A stretch of DNA of 64,000 nucleotides from Polymorphobacter multimanifer (lineage in GTDB: Bacteria; Pseudomonadota; Alphaproteobacteria; Sphingomonadales; Sphingomonadaceae). This document shows, piece after piece, positions 55,602 through 64,000 of this stretch. Every line of letters begins with the position of its first letter. Positions within the stretch are counted from its first letter, which is position 1. The notes under the pieces are model-generated. The model was not told where the DNA came from and ran no database searches. It saw only the letters and a program-made list of their open reading frames with translations. The translations under genes were made by a program, and so were the position numbers. The stretch lies in the NCBI RefSeq assembly GCF_014205635.1, contig NZ_JACIIV010000001.1, positions 1-64,000 on the forward strand, given 5' to 3'.

Positions 55602-58169
55602 ATGAAGGCTGGCAATGCCGGCCGCGTTCGCCGCATCCGTGGCTTGTGCACGCTGCTGCTCGTGACGAGTGCGCTTGCCGCACCGCTTGCAGCACAGCAA
55701 CGCGGCCGTCAGCCGCAGCCGGCCCCGCCGCCACCGCCGCTGGCGAGTGCCGGGCAGGTCGAGGTGCTGGGTGCCGGCGCCGGAACCGTGCGATCGATCA
55801 CGGTGCGCGGCACCGAGCGGCTCGAGCCCGAGACGGTTCGCAGCTATTTGAACCTTGTGGTCGGTGACCAGTATGACCGGAACCGGACCGACCTTGCGCT
55901 GAAGGCGCTCTATGCGTCGGAGCTGTTCGCCGATGCCACGATTCGCGATGACAATGGCGCGCTGACGGTGGAAGTGCGCGAGAACCCGGTGATCAACCGT
56001 ATCGTGATCGAGGGTGCGAAGCGGGTGAAGGAAGACAAGATCCGCGAGGAGATCCGCCTTGCACCGCGGCAGATCTTCACGCGCTCCAAGGCGCGTGCCG
56101 ATGTCGGGCGCATCCTCGAATTGTATCGCCGCTCGGGGCGGTTTGCGGCGGCGGTCGAGCCGAAGATCATCCAGCTCGAGCAGAACCGGGTCGATGTCAT
56201 CTTCGAGATGAGCGAGGGGCCGAAATCCAAGGTTCAGCAGATCAACCTGCTTGGCAACACCAAGTTCAAGGATGGCAAGCTGCGCGGCGAGATGGCGACC
56301 AAGCAGGCGCGCTTCTACCGCTTCTTCAGCTCGAACGACACCTATGATCCCGACCGGCTGGCCTATGACCAGCAGAAGCTGCGCCAGTTCTACCTGACCG
56401 AGGGCTATGCGGATTTCCGCGTGGTGTCGTCGGTGGCAGAGTTGACGCCCGACAACCGCGATTTCATCGTGACCTATGTGCTCGACGAAGGTGATCGGTA
56501 CAAGTTCGGCACCGTGGACCTCGAATCCGAGATCCGCGATATCAAGGCCGAGGATTTCAAGGCGCTGATCCCGGTTGCGAAGGGTGACTGGTACGACGCC
56601 CAGAAGATCGAGAACACGGTCGAGACGCTGACCGAGACCGCAGGGCTTCTCGGCTATGCCTTTGCCGATGTGCGACCGCAGTTCGAGCGCGACAAGGATG
56701 CGCTGGAAATGAACGTCACCTTCCGGATCGGCGAGGCACCGCGCGTCTATGTCGAGCGGGTGCAGGTCAACGGCAACACCATCACGACCGATCAGGTGAT
56801 CCGCCGCGAGTTCCGGCTGGCCGAGGGCGACGCCTTCAACTCGATCAAGGTCCGGCGGTCGAGCGACCGTTTGAAGAGCCTCGGCTTCTTCCAGGAGAAG
56901 CTGGAGATCGAGCAGAAGCCCGGCGCCTCGCCTGACCGCATCATTCTCGAAGCCAATGTCGAGGAGCGGCCGACGGGCGAGTTGCAGGTTTCGGCGGGTT
57001 TCTCGAGCCTCGAGCGGTTCATTCTTTCCATGTCCGTCCGCCAGCGGAACTTCCGCGGGCGTGGGCAGGAGCTGCGGCTTTCGGCGAACATCTCGAGCTT
57101 CTCGCGCTCGATCGAGGCCGGGTTCACCGAGCCGTATCTGTTCGGGCGCAACCTGGCACTCGGCTTCGATGTGTTCACGCGCGATTTCCGTTCGTTCCGC
57201 TTCACCGCCAACAATTCGCGCGACACGACCTACACGCAGGTTTCCACGGGCTTCAACGTGCGCGTCGGCTTCCCGGTGACCGAATTCTGGGCAATGCAGG
57301 CGCGCTATGGCATCTCGTTCGAGAACATCGATCTCGATCGCGATCTCTTCTTCACCAACGGGCTTTGCGATCCGCTGCTTGCCGGCCGCTTCCTTTGCGA
57401 AGCGCTCGGGAAGCGGACCGTTTCGACGGTTGGTTACAGCGTGCTGTTCAACAACCTCAACAACAGCTTCCGCCCGACGGGTGGCCAGCGCTTCTCGTTC
57501 AGCCAGGATCTCGCGGGCATTCCGCTCGGCGTGAAGTACGTCCGCACCCGGGCGAATTATGACCGCTACAATGCGCTGTTCGGTTCGGGCTTCATTCTGC
57601 AGATCGCCGGCGAGGGTGGCTATATCACCGGCTATGGCGGTTCCGATGTGCTGCTTACCGACCGCTTCTTCCTCGGCGAGCCGCAGATGCGCGGTTTCCG
57701 CATCCGCGGTGTCGGCCCGCGCGTGCTGCGGCGTCCGTTCGACGAGACGGGCACGCCGATCACCGATCGCAATTTCGTTCTCGACGATGCGCTTGGCGGC
57801 AAGGCCTATTATTACGGCAAGGCGGAAATCCAGATCCCGCTGGGTGCGGGTGGGGCGGAGCTTGGGCTGCGGCCGTCGATCTTCATGGATGTCGGTGCAG
57901 TGTGGAACGTGCGGTCGCCCAACCTGACTTGCGCCAACGGGCCGACGACCAACCGCCCGGACTGCCTGCCGTTCGACCCGCTGCGGCCGAGCAACGGTTT
58001 CGAGGAAGTGTTCTTGGGCAACTCGCCGTCCCCGCGTGTTTCGGTGGGTGCGGGTGTGATGTGGAACTCGCCGTTCGGGCCGTTCCGCCTCGATGTGGCC
58101 AAGGTGTTGCGCAAACAGCCGGGTGACGACACCCAGGTTTTCCAATTCAACGTAGGGACTCAATTCTGA
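55602..58169 (+). CDS. bamA: Outer-membrane assembly factor BamA
   Basis: This 855-residue Omp85 protein folds beta-barrels into the outer membrane. It has a signal peptide (to about residue 29), a Pro-rich linker ([14 protein letters not shown]), five POTRA domains (about 60-450, beginning [21 protein letters not shown]) and the C-terminal barrel. The barrel shows [12 protein letters not shown], the lid-lock-type motif of loop 6, and ends in Phe (FNVGTQF). ATG 55602 is 16 bases past the rseP stop. ompH follows by a one-base stop/start overlap. Confidence 0.95.
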   Translation: MKAGNAGRVRRIRGLCTLLLVTSALAAPLAAQQRGRQPQPAPPPPPLASAGQVEVLGAGAGTVRSITVRGTERLEPETVRSYLNLVVGDQYDRNRTDLALKALYASELFADATIRDDNGALTVEVRENPVINRIVIEGAKRVKEDKIREEIRLAPRQIFTRSKARADVGRILELYRRSGRFAAAVEPKIIQLEQNRVDVIFEMSEGPKSKVQQINLLGNTKFKDGKLRGEMATKQARFYRFFSSNDTYDPDRLAYDQQKLRQFYLTEGYADFRVVSSVAELTPDNRDFIVTYVLDEGDRYKFGTVDLESEIRDIKAEDFKALIPVAKGDWYDAQKIENTVETLTETAGLLGYAFADVRPQFERDKDALEMNVTFRIGEAPRVYVERVQVNGNTITTDQVIRREFRLAEGDAFNSIKVRRSSDRLKSLGFFQEKLEIEQKPGASPDRIILEANVEERPTGELQVSAGFSSLERFILSMSVRQRNFRGRGQELRLSANISSFSRSIEAGFTEPYLFGRNLALGFDVFTRDFRSFRFTANNSRDTTYTQVSTGFNVRVGFPVTEFWAMQARYGISFENIDLDRDLFFTNGLCDPLLAGRFLCEALGKRTVSTVGYSVLFNNLNNSFRPTGGQRFSFSQDLAGIPLGVKYVRTRANYDRYNALFGSGFILQIAGEGGYITGYGGSDVLLTDRFFLGEPQMRGFRIRGVGPRVLRRPFDETGTPITDRNFVLDDALGGKAYYYGKAEIQIPLGAGGAELGLRPSIFMDVGAVWNVRSPNLTCANGPTTNRPDCLPFDPLRPSNGFEEVFLGNSPSPRVSVGAGVMWNSPFGPFRLDVAKVLRKQPGDDTQVFQFNVGTQF

Positions 58170-58777
58170 TGAAGAAGAGCTTGATTGCGCTGGCACTCGC
58201 CAGTGCCGCGGTGCTGCCGATGGCAGCCCCGGCCTTTGCGCAGACACTGCCCGCGACGGTGGTGATCGTGGTCGATCTGGATTCGATCTACTCCAACTCG
58301 GCCGCCGCAAAGGGCGCCACCACGGACCTGCGCGCCAGGGACGAAGCACTTCGCGCCCGCGCTACCCAGTTGCAGAGCACGCTTGGTGCCGAGCAGCAGC
58401 AGCTCCTGCAGGGCCGCCCCGCCGAGAATGCCCCGGCGGCGACAAAGACCGCCTGGGAAACCCGCGCGCGCGACTTCCAGACCCGCCAGCAGCAGGCCGG
58501 ACAGGAGCTCGAGAAGCGCCAGGCCGATCTGCAGGCGGCGCGCCAGTTCGTGCTGAAGCAGATCAACGATGCCATGCAGCCGATCATCACCACGGTGATG
58601 CGCGAGCGCGGCGCCTCGGTGGCGATCGCCAAGGGAGCAACGCTCGACAATTCGGCGTCGCTCGACATGACCGCCGATGTGATGGCGCGGCTCGACAAGG
58701 CGCTGCCGCGCGTTTCGACCACCCCGCCGGCCACCGCGGCAGCACCTGCCGCGCCGGCAGCCGCACCGCCGCGCTGA
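58169..58777 (+). CDS. ompH: Periplasmic chaperone OmpH/Skp
   Basis: A 202-residue chaperone for outer-membrane proteins. It has the signal peptide [17 protein letters not shown], the OmpH domain with [17 protein letters not shown] and long charged coiled-coil helices ([20 protein letters not shown]) that form the tentacles. The C-terminal tail is Ala/Pro-rich. It starts on the last base of the bamA stop codon (TGATG). Confidence 0.9.
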   Translation: MKKSLIALALASAAVLPMAAPAFAQTLPATVVIVVDLDSIYSNSAAAKGATTDLRARDEALRARATQLQSTLGAEQQQLLQGRPAENAPAATKTAWETRARDFQTRQQQAGQELEKRQADLQAARQFVLKQINDAMQPIITTVMRERGASVAIAKGATLDNSASLDMTADVMARLDKALPRVSTTPPATAAAPAAPAAAPPR

Positions 58778-59256
58778 TGGCTGGGGACGCCAGCGCGATG
58801 ACGACTGCTCTTGGAACTGCCGATGTGATGGCGGTGATGGCGCTGCTGCCGCATCGCTACCCGATGCTGCTGGTGGACCGGGTGGAAGATATCGTTGCGG
58901 GCGTCTCGGCGCGCGGCATCAAGGCCGTGAGCATCAACGAGCCATTCTTCGCCGGGCATTTTCCGGGGCGACCCATCATGCCCGGCGTGCTCATCATCGA
59001 AGCGCTGGCGCAGACTGCCGGGGTGCTGGCGATGAGCAGCCTCGGTGACGAGGGCAACGGCAAGCTTGTCTACTTCATGGCGATCGATGGTGCGAAGTTC
59101 CGTACTCCCGTCGAACCTGGCTGCCTGCTGCACCTCGACGTGCGCTTCACCCAGAACCGCGGGCGGGTGAGCAAATTCGAGGGCCGGGCGCTGGTTAACG
59201 GCAAGCTTGCGGCCGAGGCCAGCTTCACGGCGATGATTGCGGATCCGCCGGCTTGA
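58777..59256 (+). CDS. fabZ: 3-hydroxyacyl-ACP dehydratase FabZ
   Basis: This 159-residue hot-dog-fold enzyme dehydrates 3-hydroxyacyl-ACP in fatty acid synthesis. The catalytic His and Glu lie in [23 protein letters not shown]. It starts on the last base of the ompH stop (TGATG). In lipid-A producers lpxD usually stands between ompH and fabZ and lpxA follows; both are absent here. The end overlaps the convergent EamA gene by 32 bases. Confidence 0.95.
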   Translation: MAGDASAMTTALGTADVMAVMALLPHRYPMLLVDRVEDIVAGVSARGIKAVSINEPFFAGHFPGRPIMPGVLIIEALAQTAGVLAMSSLGDEGNGKLVYFMAIDGAKFRTPVEPGCLLHLDVRFTQNRGRVSKFEGRALVNGKLAAEASFTAMIADPPA

Positions 59257-60115
59257 GGTCTGCCTCGGGCCGCGCCGCGATCAGCACCGCGACGAGAATG
59301 ACCGCTGCGCCGGCCCAGGTCTGCACGCGCACAGCGTCTCCGAAGATGAAGAAGCCGAAAAGGGCTGCCCAGGGCAGGGCGGTGAACTCCATGACCGCGC
59401 CCATCTGGGCTTCGAGACTGGCGTAGGCGCGCGCCAGCAATTGCATCCCGATGTTGCCGATGAGCCCCAGCGCTGCGAAGCCGACCAGGCTGGTTGAATC
59501 GGGCAGGGGGTGCAGCAGCGCCACCGGGCTCAGGAGCAGCAAGGGGATGAGGCTGCCCAACAGCGTGATTGCAGTGGCGCCATTGGTGGCAGCGAGAGAG
59601 CGCAGCAGCACGGCGGTCGCGGCATAGGTGACGGCTGCGAACAAGGCGGCTGCCACGGCGAGCATTCGCGCGTCGCCACCGTCCGGTGCGCCCTGGACCG
59701 AGATCAGCACACCGGCAAAGCCTATGAGTCCGGCCAACAGTGCCTGCCGGCGCATCCGTTCATGCAGGACGAGCCGAGCCAGTGGCGGCACCAGCAACGG
59801 CGCCACGAAAGCGATGGTGAGGGCTTCGGCGAGCGGCAGATTGTCGATGGCATAGAAGAAGCTGAGTGCCGTGATGGTTATGAGAAAGCCGCGCAGAAAG
59901 TGCAGCTTCATGGTGCCGACGCCGATCGATGGGCGGCGCTGAATTTGCCAGACCATCAACGCGATGGCGGCCCCACTCGCGTAGCGGCCAAGAGTGACGA
60001 CTTCCACGGCATTCGACTGCGCCAGCCACTTCACCAGCGCATCCATGGCGGTGAGTGCGCCAATACCCGCAACGCATTGCAGCAGGGCGGTGGTGGAGCG
60101 GGGCGATGGTAGCAT
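59225..60115 (-). CDS. EamA/DMT-superfamily transporter
   Basis: A 296-residue inner-membrane protein with about ten helices arranged as two EamA repeats, the first including [27 protein letters not shown] and the second [29 protein letters not shown]. Such proteins export metabolites or amino acids; the substrate is unknown. It is convergent with fabZ. Confidence 0.88.
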   Translation of the reverse strand: MLPSPRSTTALLQCVAGIGALTAMDALVKWLAQSNAVEVVTLGRYASGAAIALMVWQIQRRPSIGVGTMKLHFLRGFLITITALSFFYAIDNLPLAEALTIAFVAPLLVPPLARLVLHERMRRQALLAGLIGFAGVLISVQGAPDGGDARMLAVAAALFAAVTYAATAVLLRSLAATNGATAITLLGSLIPLLLLSPVALLHPLPDSTSLVGFAALGLIGNIGMQLLARAYASLEAQMGAVMEFTALPWAALFGFFIFGDAVRVQTWAGAAVILVAVLIAARPEADLKPADPQSSP

Positions 60116-60146
60116 CGCCCCGCTCTAGCCGAGGGCAATCAGCGCG

Positions 60147-60764
60147 TCATGCGACTTTGAAGCCTTCGCGATTCATGCGGTTGGTCAGCGACTTCTGCTG
60201 CTCGGGCGACAACGAGGCGTGCAGGCGAGGGAAGACTTCCGTCTCCTCCTCGGTCACATGCGCTTCGAAAACGCTTCGGATTTCCCCGAGCTTTTCGAGG
60301 AAGCCGGGCCTCTGCTCCTTGCCGATCACCTCCAGCTCATGCAGCCCCTTCTTCAGCTCGAAATGCTCGCTGTTAAGAGTGTTCGCGGCTGCGGTATCGC
60401 CATGTTCGGCGAGGATGCAGTAGACGACATATTCTTCCTGGACATTATGCTTGCCGATCGCGTGCTGCAGCTGGAGCACCAGTGTGGCGCGCTTGCCCTG
60501 ATCTTCTTCGGTCGTGTCGGCAAGCTTTTCCATGATGCCGCGCGCCAGCTTATGCTCGGCCTTGAGGCCCTCGAACCAGTCTCCGGCGGCATAGGTGACC
60601 GCCTGCACGGCGGCGCGGCGGCCGGCAGCAGCGAGCAGACCCAGCCCGAAGCCGGCGGCACCAGCGACAAGCGCCGGGCCGGTCGCATCGGTGGACCGTT
60701 TGTCATGGTCCCTGAGGCCGCTCTTGAAGCGATCATTGTAGTTTTTGTAGGTTGCACTGGTCAT
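60147..60764 (-). CDS. Hemerythrin HHE-domain protein
   Basis: A 205-residue protein. The first 70 residues are charged and then Gly/Ala-rich and hydrophobic (GPALVAGAAGFGLGLLAAAG), which may attach it to membranes. The HHE cation-binding four-helix domain follows, with His/Glu ligands in LKAEHKLAR, LQHAIGKHNVQEEYVVY, NSEHFELKKGLHELE and FEAHVTEEETEVFPRL. It would bind di-iron and sense or scavenge oxygen, NO or peroxide. ATG 60764 has AAGGAGA upstream. Confidence 0.85.
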   Translation of the reverse strand: MTSATYKNYNDRFKSGLRDHDKRSTDATGPALVAGAAGFGLGLLAAAGRRAAVQAVTYAAGDWFEGLKAEHKLARGIMEKLADTTEEDQGKRATLVLQLQHAIGKHNVQEEYVVYCILAEHGDTAAANTLNSEHFELKKGLHELEVIGKEQRPGFLEKLGEIRSVFEAHVTEEETEVFPRLHASLSPEQQKSLTNRMNREGFKVA

Positions 60765-60829
60765 GGCGGTTCTCCTTGAATCCATGACAGACCAATGCGC
60801 TTTGCCCGTGGCGGTTCCGGGTCGGTTGG

Positions 60830-60872
60830 TCAGCGGCCGAGCTGGCGGCCAAGCTGGCGGCCAAGCTGGCGG
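60830..60872. repeat. 12-bp tandem repeat at the end of the M20 peptidase gene
   Basis: About 3.5 copies of CTGGCGGCCAAG extend the protein C-terminus by LGRQ units. Copy number may vary between strains. Confidence 0.8.
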
Positions 60873-62065
60873 ATGAGACTGGCGGCGAGGTAGAGGCGGC
60901 GCGGCACGGCTTCGAGATGGACATATTCGGCAGCCGAGGAATGATAGCCGTAACCGGGCAGGCCGAGCGACTCGATCACCGGGACGCCGGCGCGGGCCGC
61001 ATAGCCGGCGTCGGTGCCGCCGCCGGTGCGCGGCTCCACCTGCAGATCCTGGCCGAGGCTGGCGTAGATCGCCACGGCACGGTCGATCAGGGCGTTGCTC
61101 GCCGGTGTGGCGCTGAACGGCGGGCGGTTGAGCCTGAGGGTGAGGTCGTATTTGGCGCCCTTGAGGCTCGGTGTGGCAAGCCGCTCCTTGAGCAGGGTGG
61201 AAAACGCATTGAAATCGGCTTCGGAGCCGACGCGGAGGTCCCCGACCAGGGTGACATCATCGGGGATGATGTTGCGCACCGGGCGCGCCTGCTCGATCAC
61301 TGTCCAGTTGAAGCGCAGCTTGCCGGGGCCCTGGTCGAGATCGACGGTGCGTGCGATGACGGCAGCGGCTTCGGTGAGAGCATTGACACCGAGCTCGGGC
61401 ACGGCGCCGGCATGGGCGGCACGGCCGGCGATCTTGAGGGTGACGGTGGAGGTGCCCGACGTGCCGCGCACCAGCCGCTCGGGCATCATCGTGGGCTCGA
61501 AGGAGAGCACCGCCGTCTGGCCGCGCGCGAGTTCGGTGATGGTGTCGCCCGAACCCAGCGAGCCTTGCTCCTCATCGGTGTTGATGGCGATGGTGAGGGC
61601 GGCATAGTCCTTTGGCGCAAGCAGTTTGAGCGTGTGGAGAATGACGGCGATGCCGCTCTTGTCGTCGGCAATGCCGGGCCCATAGGCCTTGTCGCCCTCG
61701 ACGCGGAAGGGAGCCCTGGCGACCGCGCCGCGCTGATAGACGGTGTCCATATGGCTGAGCAGCAGCAGCTTGCCCCGCCCGCTGCCGGTGAAGCGGGCCA
61801 CCAGGATGTCGCCCTTGACCGTGCCGGTCGGCTTGATGCGCTCGATGGTGGCACCCATCGGCTTGAGCTCGGCTTCGAGAAGCGACGCCATTGCCGCCAT
61901 GCCCTCGGCGTCACCGGTGCCGGTCTCGATATTGACGAGACGTTCGAGCGTGCGGGTGAGCGCGGGCGCTTCCGCGGTGGCGGCGGCGAGCAGCTTGGCA
62001 TCGGGCCGGTCGGCAGCATGGAGGGGCGTTGCGGCCAGAAGGCCGGCGATGACGAGCGCGCGCAT
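60830..62065 (-). CDS. M20-family metallopeptidase (glutamate carboxypeptidase-like), secreted
   Basis: A 411-residue periplasmic zinc peptidase resembling carboxypeptidase G2. It has a signal peptide (VIAGLLAATPLHA), the metal motif LLLSHMDTVY, PGIADDKSG with the bridging Asp, the base NTDEEQGSLGS, a dimerisation domain, and YHSSAAEYVHLEAVPRR with the last zinc His. The C-terminus repeats LGRQ three times because of a 12-bp tandem repeat at 60830-60872. ATG 62065 is 11 bases past the acyl-CoA dehydrogenase stop, so the two are likely co-transcribed. Confidence 0.9.
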   Translation of the reverse strand: MRALVIAGLLAATPLHAADRPDAKLLAAATAEAPALTRTLERLVNIETGTGDAEGMAAMASLLEAELKPMGATIERIKPTGTVKGDILVARFTGSGRGKLLLLSHMDTVYQRGAVARAPFRVEGDKAYGPGIADDKSGIAVILHTLKLLAPKDYAALTIAINTDEEQGSLGSGDTITELARGQTAVLSFEPTMMPERLVRGTSGTSTVTLKIAGRAAHAGAVPELGVNALTEAAAVIARTVDLDQGPGKLRFNWTVIEQARPVRNIIPDDVTLVGDLRVGSEADFNAFSTLLKERLATPSLKGAKYDLTLRLNRPPFSATPASNALIDRAVAIYASLGQDLQVEPRTGGGTDAGYAARAGVPVIESLGLPGYGYHSSAAEYVHLEAVPRRLYLAASLIRQLGRQLGRQLGR

Positions 62066-62076
62066 GGGCAACCTTT

Positions 62077-63243
62077 TCAATTGGTTTCGTCGAAAAGCTC
62101 ACGGCCGACGAGAAAGCGGCGGATCTCCGAGGTGCCGGCACCGATCTCGTAGAGCTTGGCATCGCGGAGCAGCCGGCCGGTGGGATAGTCGTTGATATAG
62201 CCGTTGCCGCCGAGGCACTGGATGGCTTCGAGCGCCATCCAGGTCGCCTTTTCGGCGGCGTAAAGGATGCAGCCTGCGGCATCCTTGCGGGTGGTTTCGC
62301 CGCGGTCGCACGCTTCGGCCACGGCGTAGGTGTAGGCGCGCGCGGTGGATTGGGCGACATACATGTCGGCGAGCTTGCCCTGCATAAGCTGGAAGGTGCC
62401 GATGGCCTGGCCGAACTGCTGGCGATCATGGACATAGGGAAGCACGACATCGAGGCAGGCGGCCATGATGCCGAGCGGGCCGCCAGCGAGGACGACACGC
62501 TCGTAATCGAGTCCGGACATCAGCACCTTGACGCCATTGCCGAGGCCGCCGAGCACATTCTCGGCCGGAACTTCGCAATCTTCGAAGACCAGCTCGCAGG
62601 TTTCCGAGCCGCGCATGCCGAGCTTGTCGAGCTTTTGCGCGGTGCTGAAGCCCTTCATGCCGCGCTCGACGAGGAAAGCGGTGATGCCACGCGAGCCGGC
62701 GGCCGGATCGGTCTTGCCATAGACGACCAGCGTGTTCGCGGCCGGGCCATTGGTGATCCAGAACTTGCTGCCGTTGAGCAAGTAAGCGTCGTTACCCTTT
62801 GCTTCGGCACGCAATTTCATCGAGACGACATCCGAGCCCGAGCCCGGCTCGGACATGGCGAGACTGCCCACATGCTCGCCACTGATGAGCTTGGGAAGGT
62901 AGCGCGCCTTCTGGTCGGCGGTGCCCCAACGCGCGATCTGGTTGATGCAGAGGTTGGAGTGGGCGCCCCAGGAGAGGCCGACCGAGGCCGAGGCGCGGCT
63001 GATCTCCTCGATGGCAATAACATGTGCCAGATAGCCGAGCCCGGCGCCGCCATCAGCCTCCGGCACGGTGATGCCGTGCAGGCCAAGATCACCGATCTTC
63101 TTCCAGAGATCGACGGGAAAGCTGTTGCTGGCGTCGATCTCGCCGGCGCGTGGCGCGATTTCGGCTGCTGCAAAGGCGCGGACGCTCTCACGGAGCATGT
63201 CGAGGGTTTCGCCATGGGCGAAGCGGAGGGGGGAGAAGTTCAT
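62077..63243 (-). CDS. ivd: Isovaleryl-CoA dehydrogenase
   Basis: This 388-residue FAD enzyme acts in leucine breakdown (isovaleryl-CoA to 3-methylcrotonyl-CoA). It shows [53 protein letters not shown] with the catalytic Glu placed as in isovaleryl-CoA dehydrogenases, and [20 protein letters not shown], ending [12 protein letters not shown]. The start at 63243 gives the standard N-terminus. The rest of the leucine cluster (mccA/B, liuC, liuE) is not present. It diverges from an XRE regulator across a palindromic operator. Confidence 0.92.
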   Translation of the reverse strand: MNFSPLRFAHGETLDMLRESVRAFAAAEIAPRAGEIDASNSFPVDLWKKIGDLGLHGITVPEADGGAGLGYLAHVIAIEEISRASASVGLSWGAHSNLCINQIARWGTADQKARYLPKLISGEHVGSLAMSEPGSGSDVVSMKLRAEAKGNDAYLLNGSKFWITNGPAANTLVVYGKTDPAAGSRGITAFLVERGMKGFSTAQKLDKLGMRGSETCELVFEDCEVPAENVLGGLGNGVKVLMSGLDYERVVLAGGPLGIMAACLDVVLPYVHDRQQFGQAIGTFQLMQGKLADMYVAQSTARAYTYAVAEACDRGETTRKDAAGCILYAAEKATWMALEAIQCLGGNGYINDYPTGRLLRDAKLYEIGAGTSEIRRFLVGRELFDETN

Positions 63244-63290
63244 GCGCTCGTGATAGCGACGGCTTTTGTCGGAGGAAAGCTCTTGCGTAT

Positions 63291-63304
63291 AAGCAACGTT
63301 GCTT
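63291..63304. promoter_or_regulatory. Perfect 14-bp palindrome between ivd and the XRE regulator gene
   Basis: AAGCAACGTTGCTT lies 17 bases before the regulator ATG and 47 bases before the ivd start, in the centre of an AT-richer spacer. It is a likely operator for autoregulation by the XRE protein and perhaps for control of ivd. Confidence 0.65.
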
Positions 63305-63321
63305 TTAAACAACGAATCGCG

Positions 63322-63573
63322 ATGAGTGAGAACATTTCCGATCATCTTCACAACAGGTTGTCGCTGTTTCGAGCCGAACGCGGATTGTCGCGGCGCGAAC
63401 TTGCCGAGCTTGTCAGCGTCAATCCGCAGACGATCGGGTTTCTCGAGCGTGGGCAATATGGGCCGAGCCTCGAGCTGGCGTTCAAATTGGCCGCGGTGTT
63501 CGAGGTGCCGGTGGAAATGCTGTTTTCGTTGAAGCCCTTCGCGCCGCTGGCTGAGCAGCTTGGTGGGACCTAA
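63322..63573 (+). CDS. Small XRE/Cro-type HTH regulator
   Basis: An 83-residue protein that is almost only a helix-turn-helix: [40 protein letters not shown] and [14 protein letters not shown]. It resembles regulators that pair with small membrane proteins, as here, where one follows 14 bases after its stop. The nearby palindrome suggests autorepression. ATG 63322 is chosen as it opens into the conserved helix. Confidence 0.88.
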   Translation: MSENISDHLHNRLSLFRAERGLSRRELAELVSVNPQTIGFLERGQYGPSLELAFKLAAVFEVPVEMLFSLKPFAPLAEQLGGT

Positions 63574-63587
63574 CCGGGAGACAAGGC

Positions 63588-64000
63588 ATGACACAGACGG
63601 GAACGATCAGCATGTCGGCGCGGACAGCGCGGCGGCTTTCCGTCCTGGTGCTGGGGGCGCTGACCGCCAGCTATCTGATCGATTTGACCAATCCCGCGCT
63701 GCCGAGGGCGATCGACATCACGCTGGGGATCGTCAAGATCATGTCGCTGCTCGGGGCGATCCTGCTGTTTCTGGGCAGCCATGGCCAACAGGCGCAGGCG
63801 AGCGATGCCATGCTCGATGAACGGCAACGCGCCGAGCGCGACCGCGCATTCGTGCTGACCCACCAGATCATGGTCGGCGTGCTGCTGGCGTCGATGGTCT
63901 ACCTGGAGATCGGCGGCAAGATCGGGATGTGGCTGCCGGAGGTGCCCGATATCGTGGAGATCCTCACGGTGTTCGTGCTGGTGTCGATGGCGCTGCCCGG
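63588..64000 (+). CDS. Membrane protein with DERQ motif, cut by the window end
   Basis: At least 137 residues, open at the right edge. Hydrophobic helices lie at about 17-34, 47-65 and 95-112, plus a further segment at the edge. Between helices two and three is a charged loop [13 protein letters not shown], common in small membrane proteins encoded next to XRE regulators. The ribosome site is GGGAGACAAGG before ATG 63588. The function is unknown. Confidence 0.7.
   Translation, partial: MTQTGTISMSARTARRLSVLVLGALTASYLIDLTNPALPRAIDITLGIVKIMSLLGAILLFLGSHGQQAQASDAMLDERQRAERDRAFVLTHQIMVGVLLASMVYLEIGGKIGMWLPEVPDIVEILTVFVLVSMALP

Noticed and set aside
1-64000. CRISPR arrays, IS elements or prophage
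   Set aside because: No regularly spaced repeats with unique spacers, no transposase or integrase and no phage structural gene was seen; the repeats found are short tandem or palindromic only.

Overview
The window comes from a GC-rich alphaproteobacterium, most likely of the order Sphingomonadales. Four things point there: an exosortase-V-type exopolysaccharide (EPS) locus, a propionyl-CoA synthase/malonyl-CoA reductase pair of the kind known from Erythrobacter-type marine sphingomonads, a CYP153-type alkane hydroxylase, and a bamA-ompH-fabZ block that lacks lpxD and lpxA, as expected in bacteria that replace lipid A with glycosphingolipids. I see no rRNA, prophage, IS element or CRISPR array. 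Coding density is high and many genes are coupled by ATGA or TGATG overlaps.

Layout. 1-1980: the 3' part of a cystathionine gamma-synthase-family gene, a secreted glycine-zipper protein and dps. 2020-13832 (minus strand): a twelve-gene EPS operon. In transcription order it holds an AAA ATPase, an acetyltransferase, two GT2 glycosyltransferases, the EpsD prolyl isomerase, a pyruvyl transferase, an FrhB-type protein, rfbA, a 2-oxoglutarate oxygenase, rfbC, rfbD and rfbB. 14190-22494 (mainly plus strand): the EPS export arm with an outer-membrane barrel, a Wza-like SLBB protein, EpsF, EpsG (degenerate P-loop), exosortase V, EpsI, a small minus-strand XrtV accessory protein and a WcaJ-like initiating glycosyltransferase. 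Together these arms would make, decorate and export a rhamnose-containing polysaccharide; no Wzx or Wzy gene is visible.

22667-31865: two giant multifunctional enzymes, propionyl-CoA synthase (1838 aa) and bifunctional malonyl-CoA reductase (1226 aa), one base apart. Together they would convert malonyl-CoA through 3-hydroxypropionate to propionyl-CoA, the reductive half of the 3-hydroxypropionate route. A palindrome of about 270 bp separates them from a convergent Lrp-type regulator. I consider this the most interesting system in the window.

32148-38788: lrp, trxB, a LysR regulator, a C-rich structured RNA candidate, a CAT-anticodon tRNA, a YbhN-type flippase-like membrane protein, a MOSC protein, a 21-residue ORF with an exact anti-16S Shine-Dalgarno, and proS. 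38785-48303: lolC, lolD, dnaE, glutaminase, CYP153 P450 with ferredoxin, and a PQQ-type sugar dehydrogenase. 48444-59256: the housekeeping block rpsB-tsf-pyrH-frr-uppS-cdsA-dxr-rseP-bamA-ompH-fabZ. 59225-64000: an EamA transporter, a hemerythrin, an M20 peptidase, isovaleryl-CoA dehydrogenase, a divergent XRE regulator with a palindromic operator, and a membrane protein cut by the window edge.

All functions are inferred by reading protein sequences from memory of the families; no database search was run.
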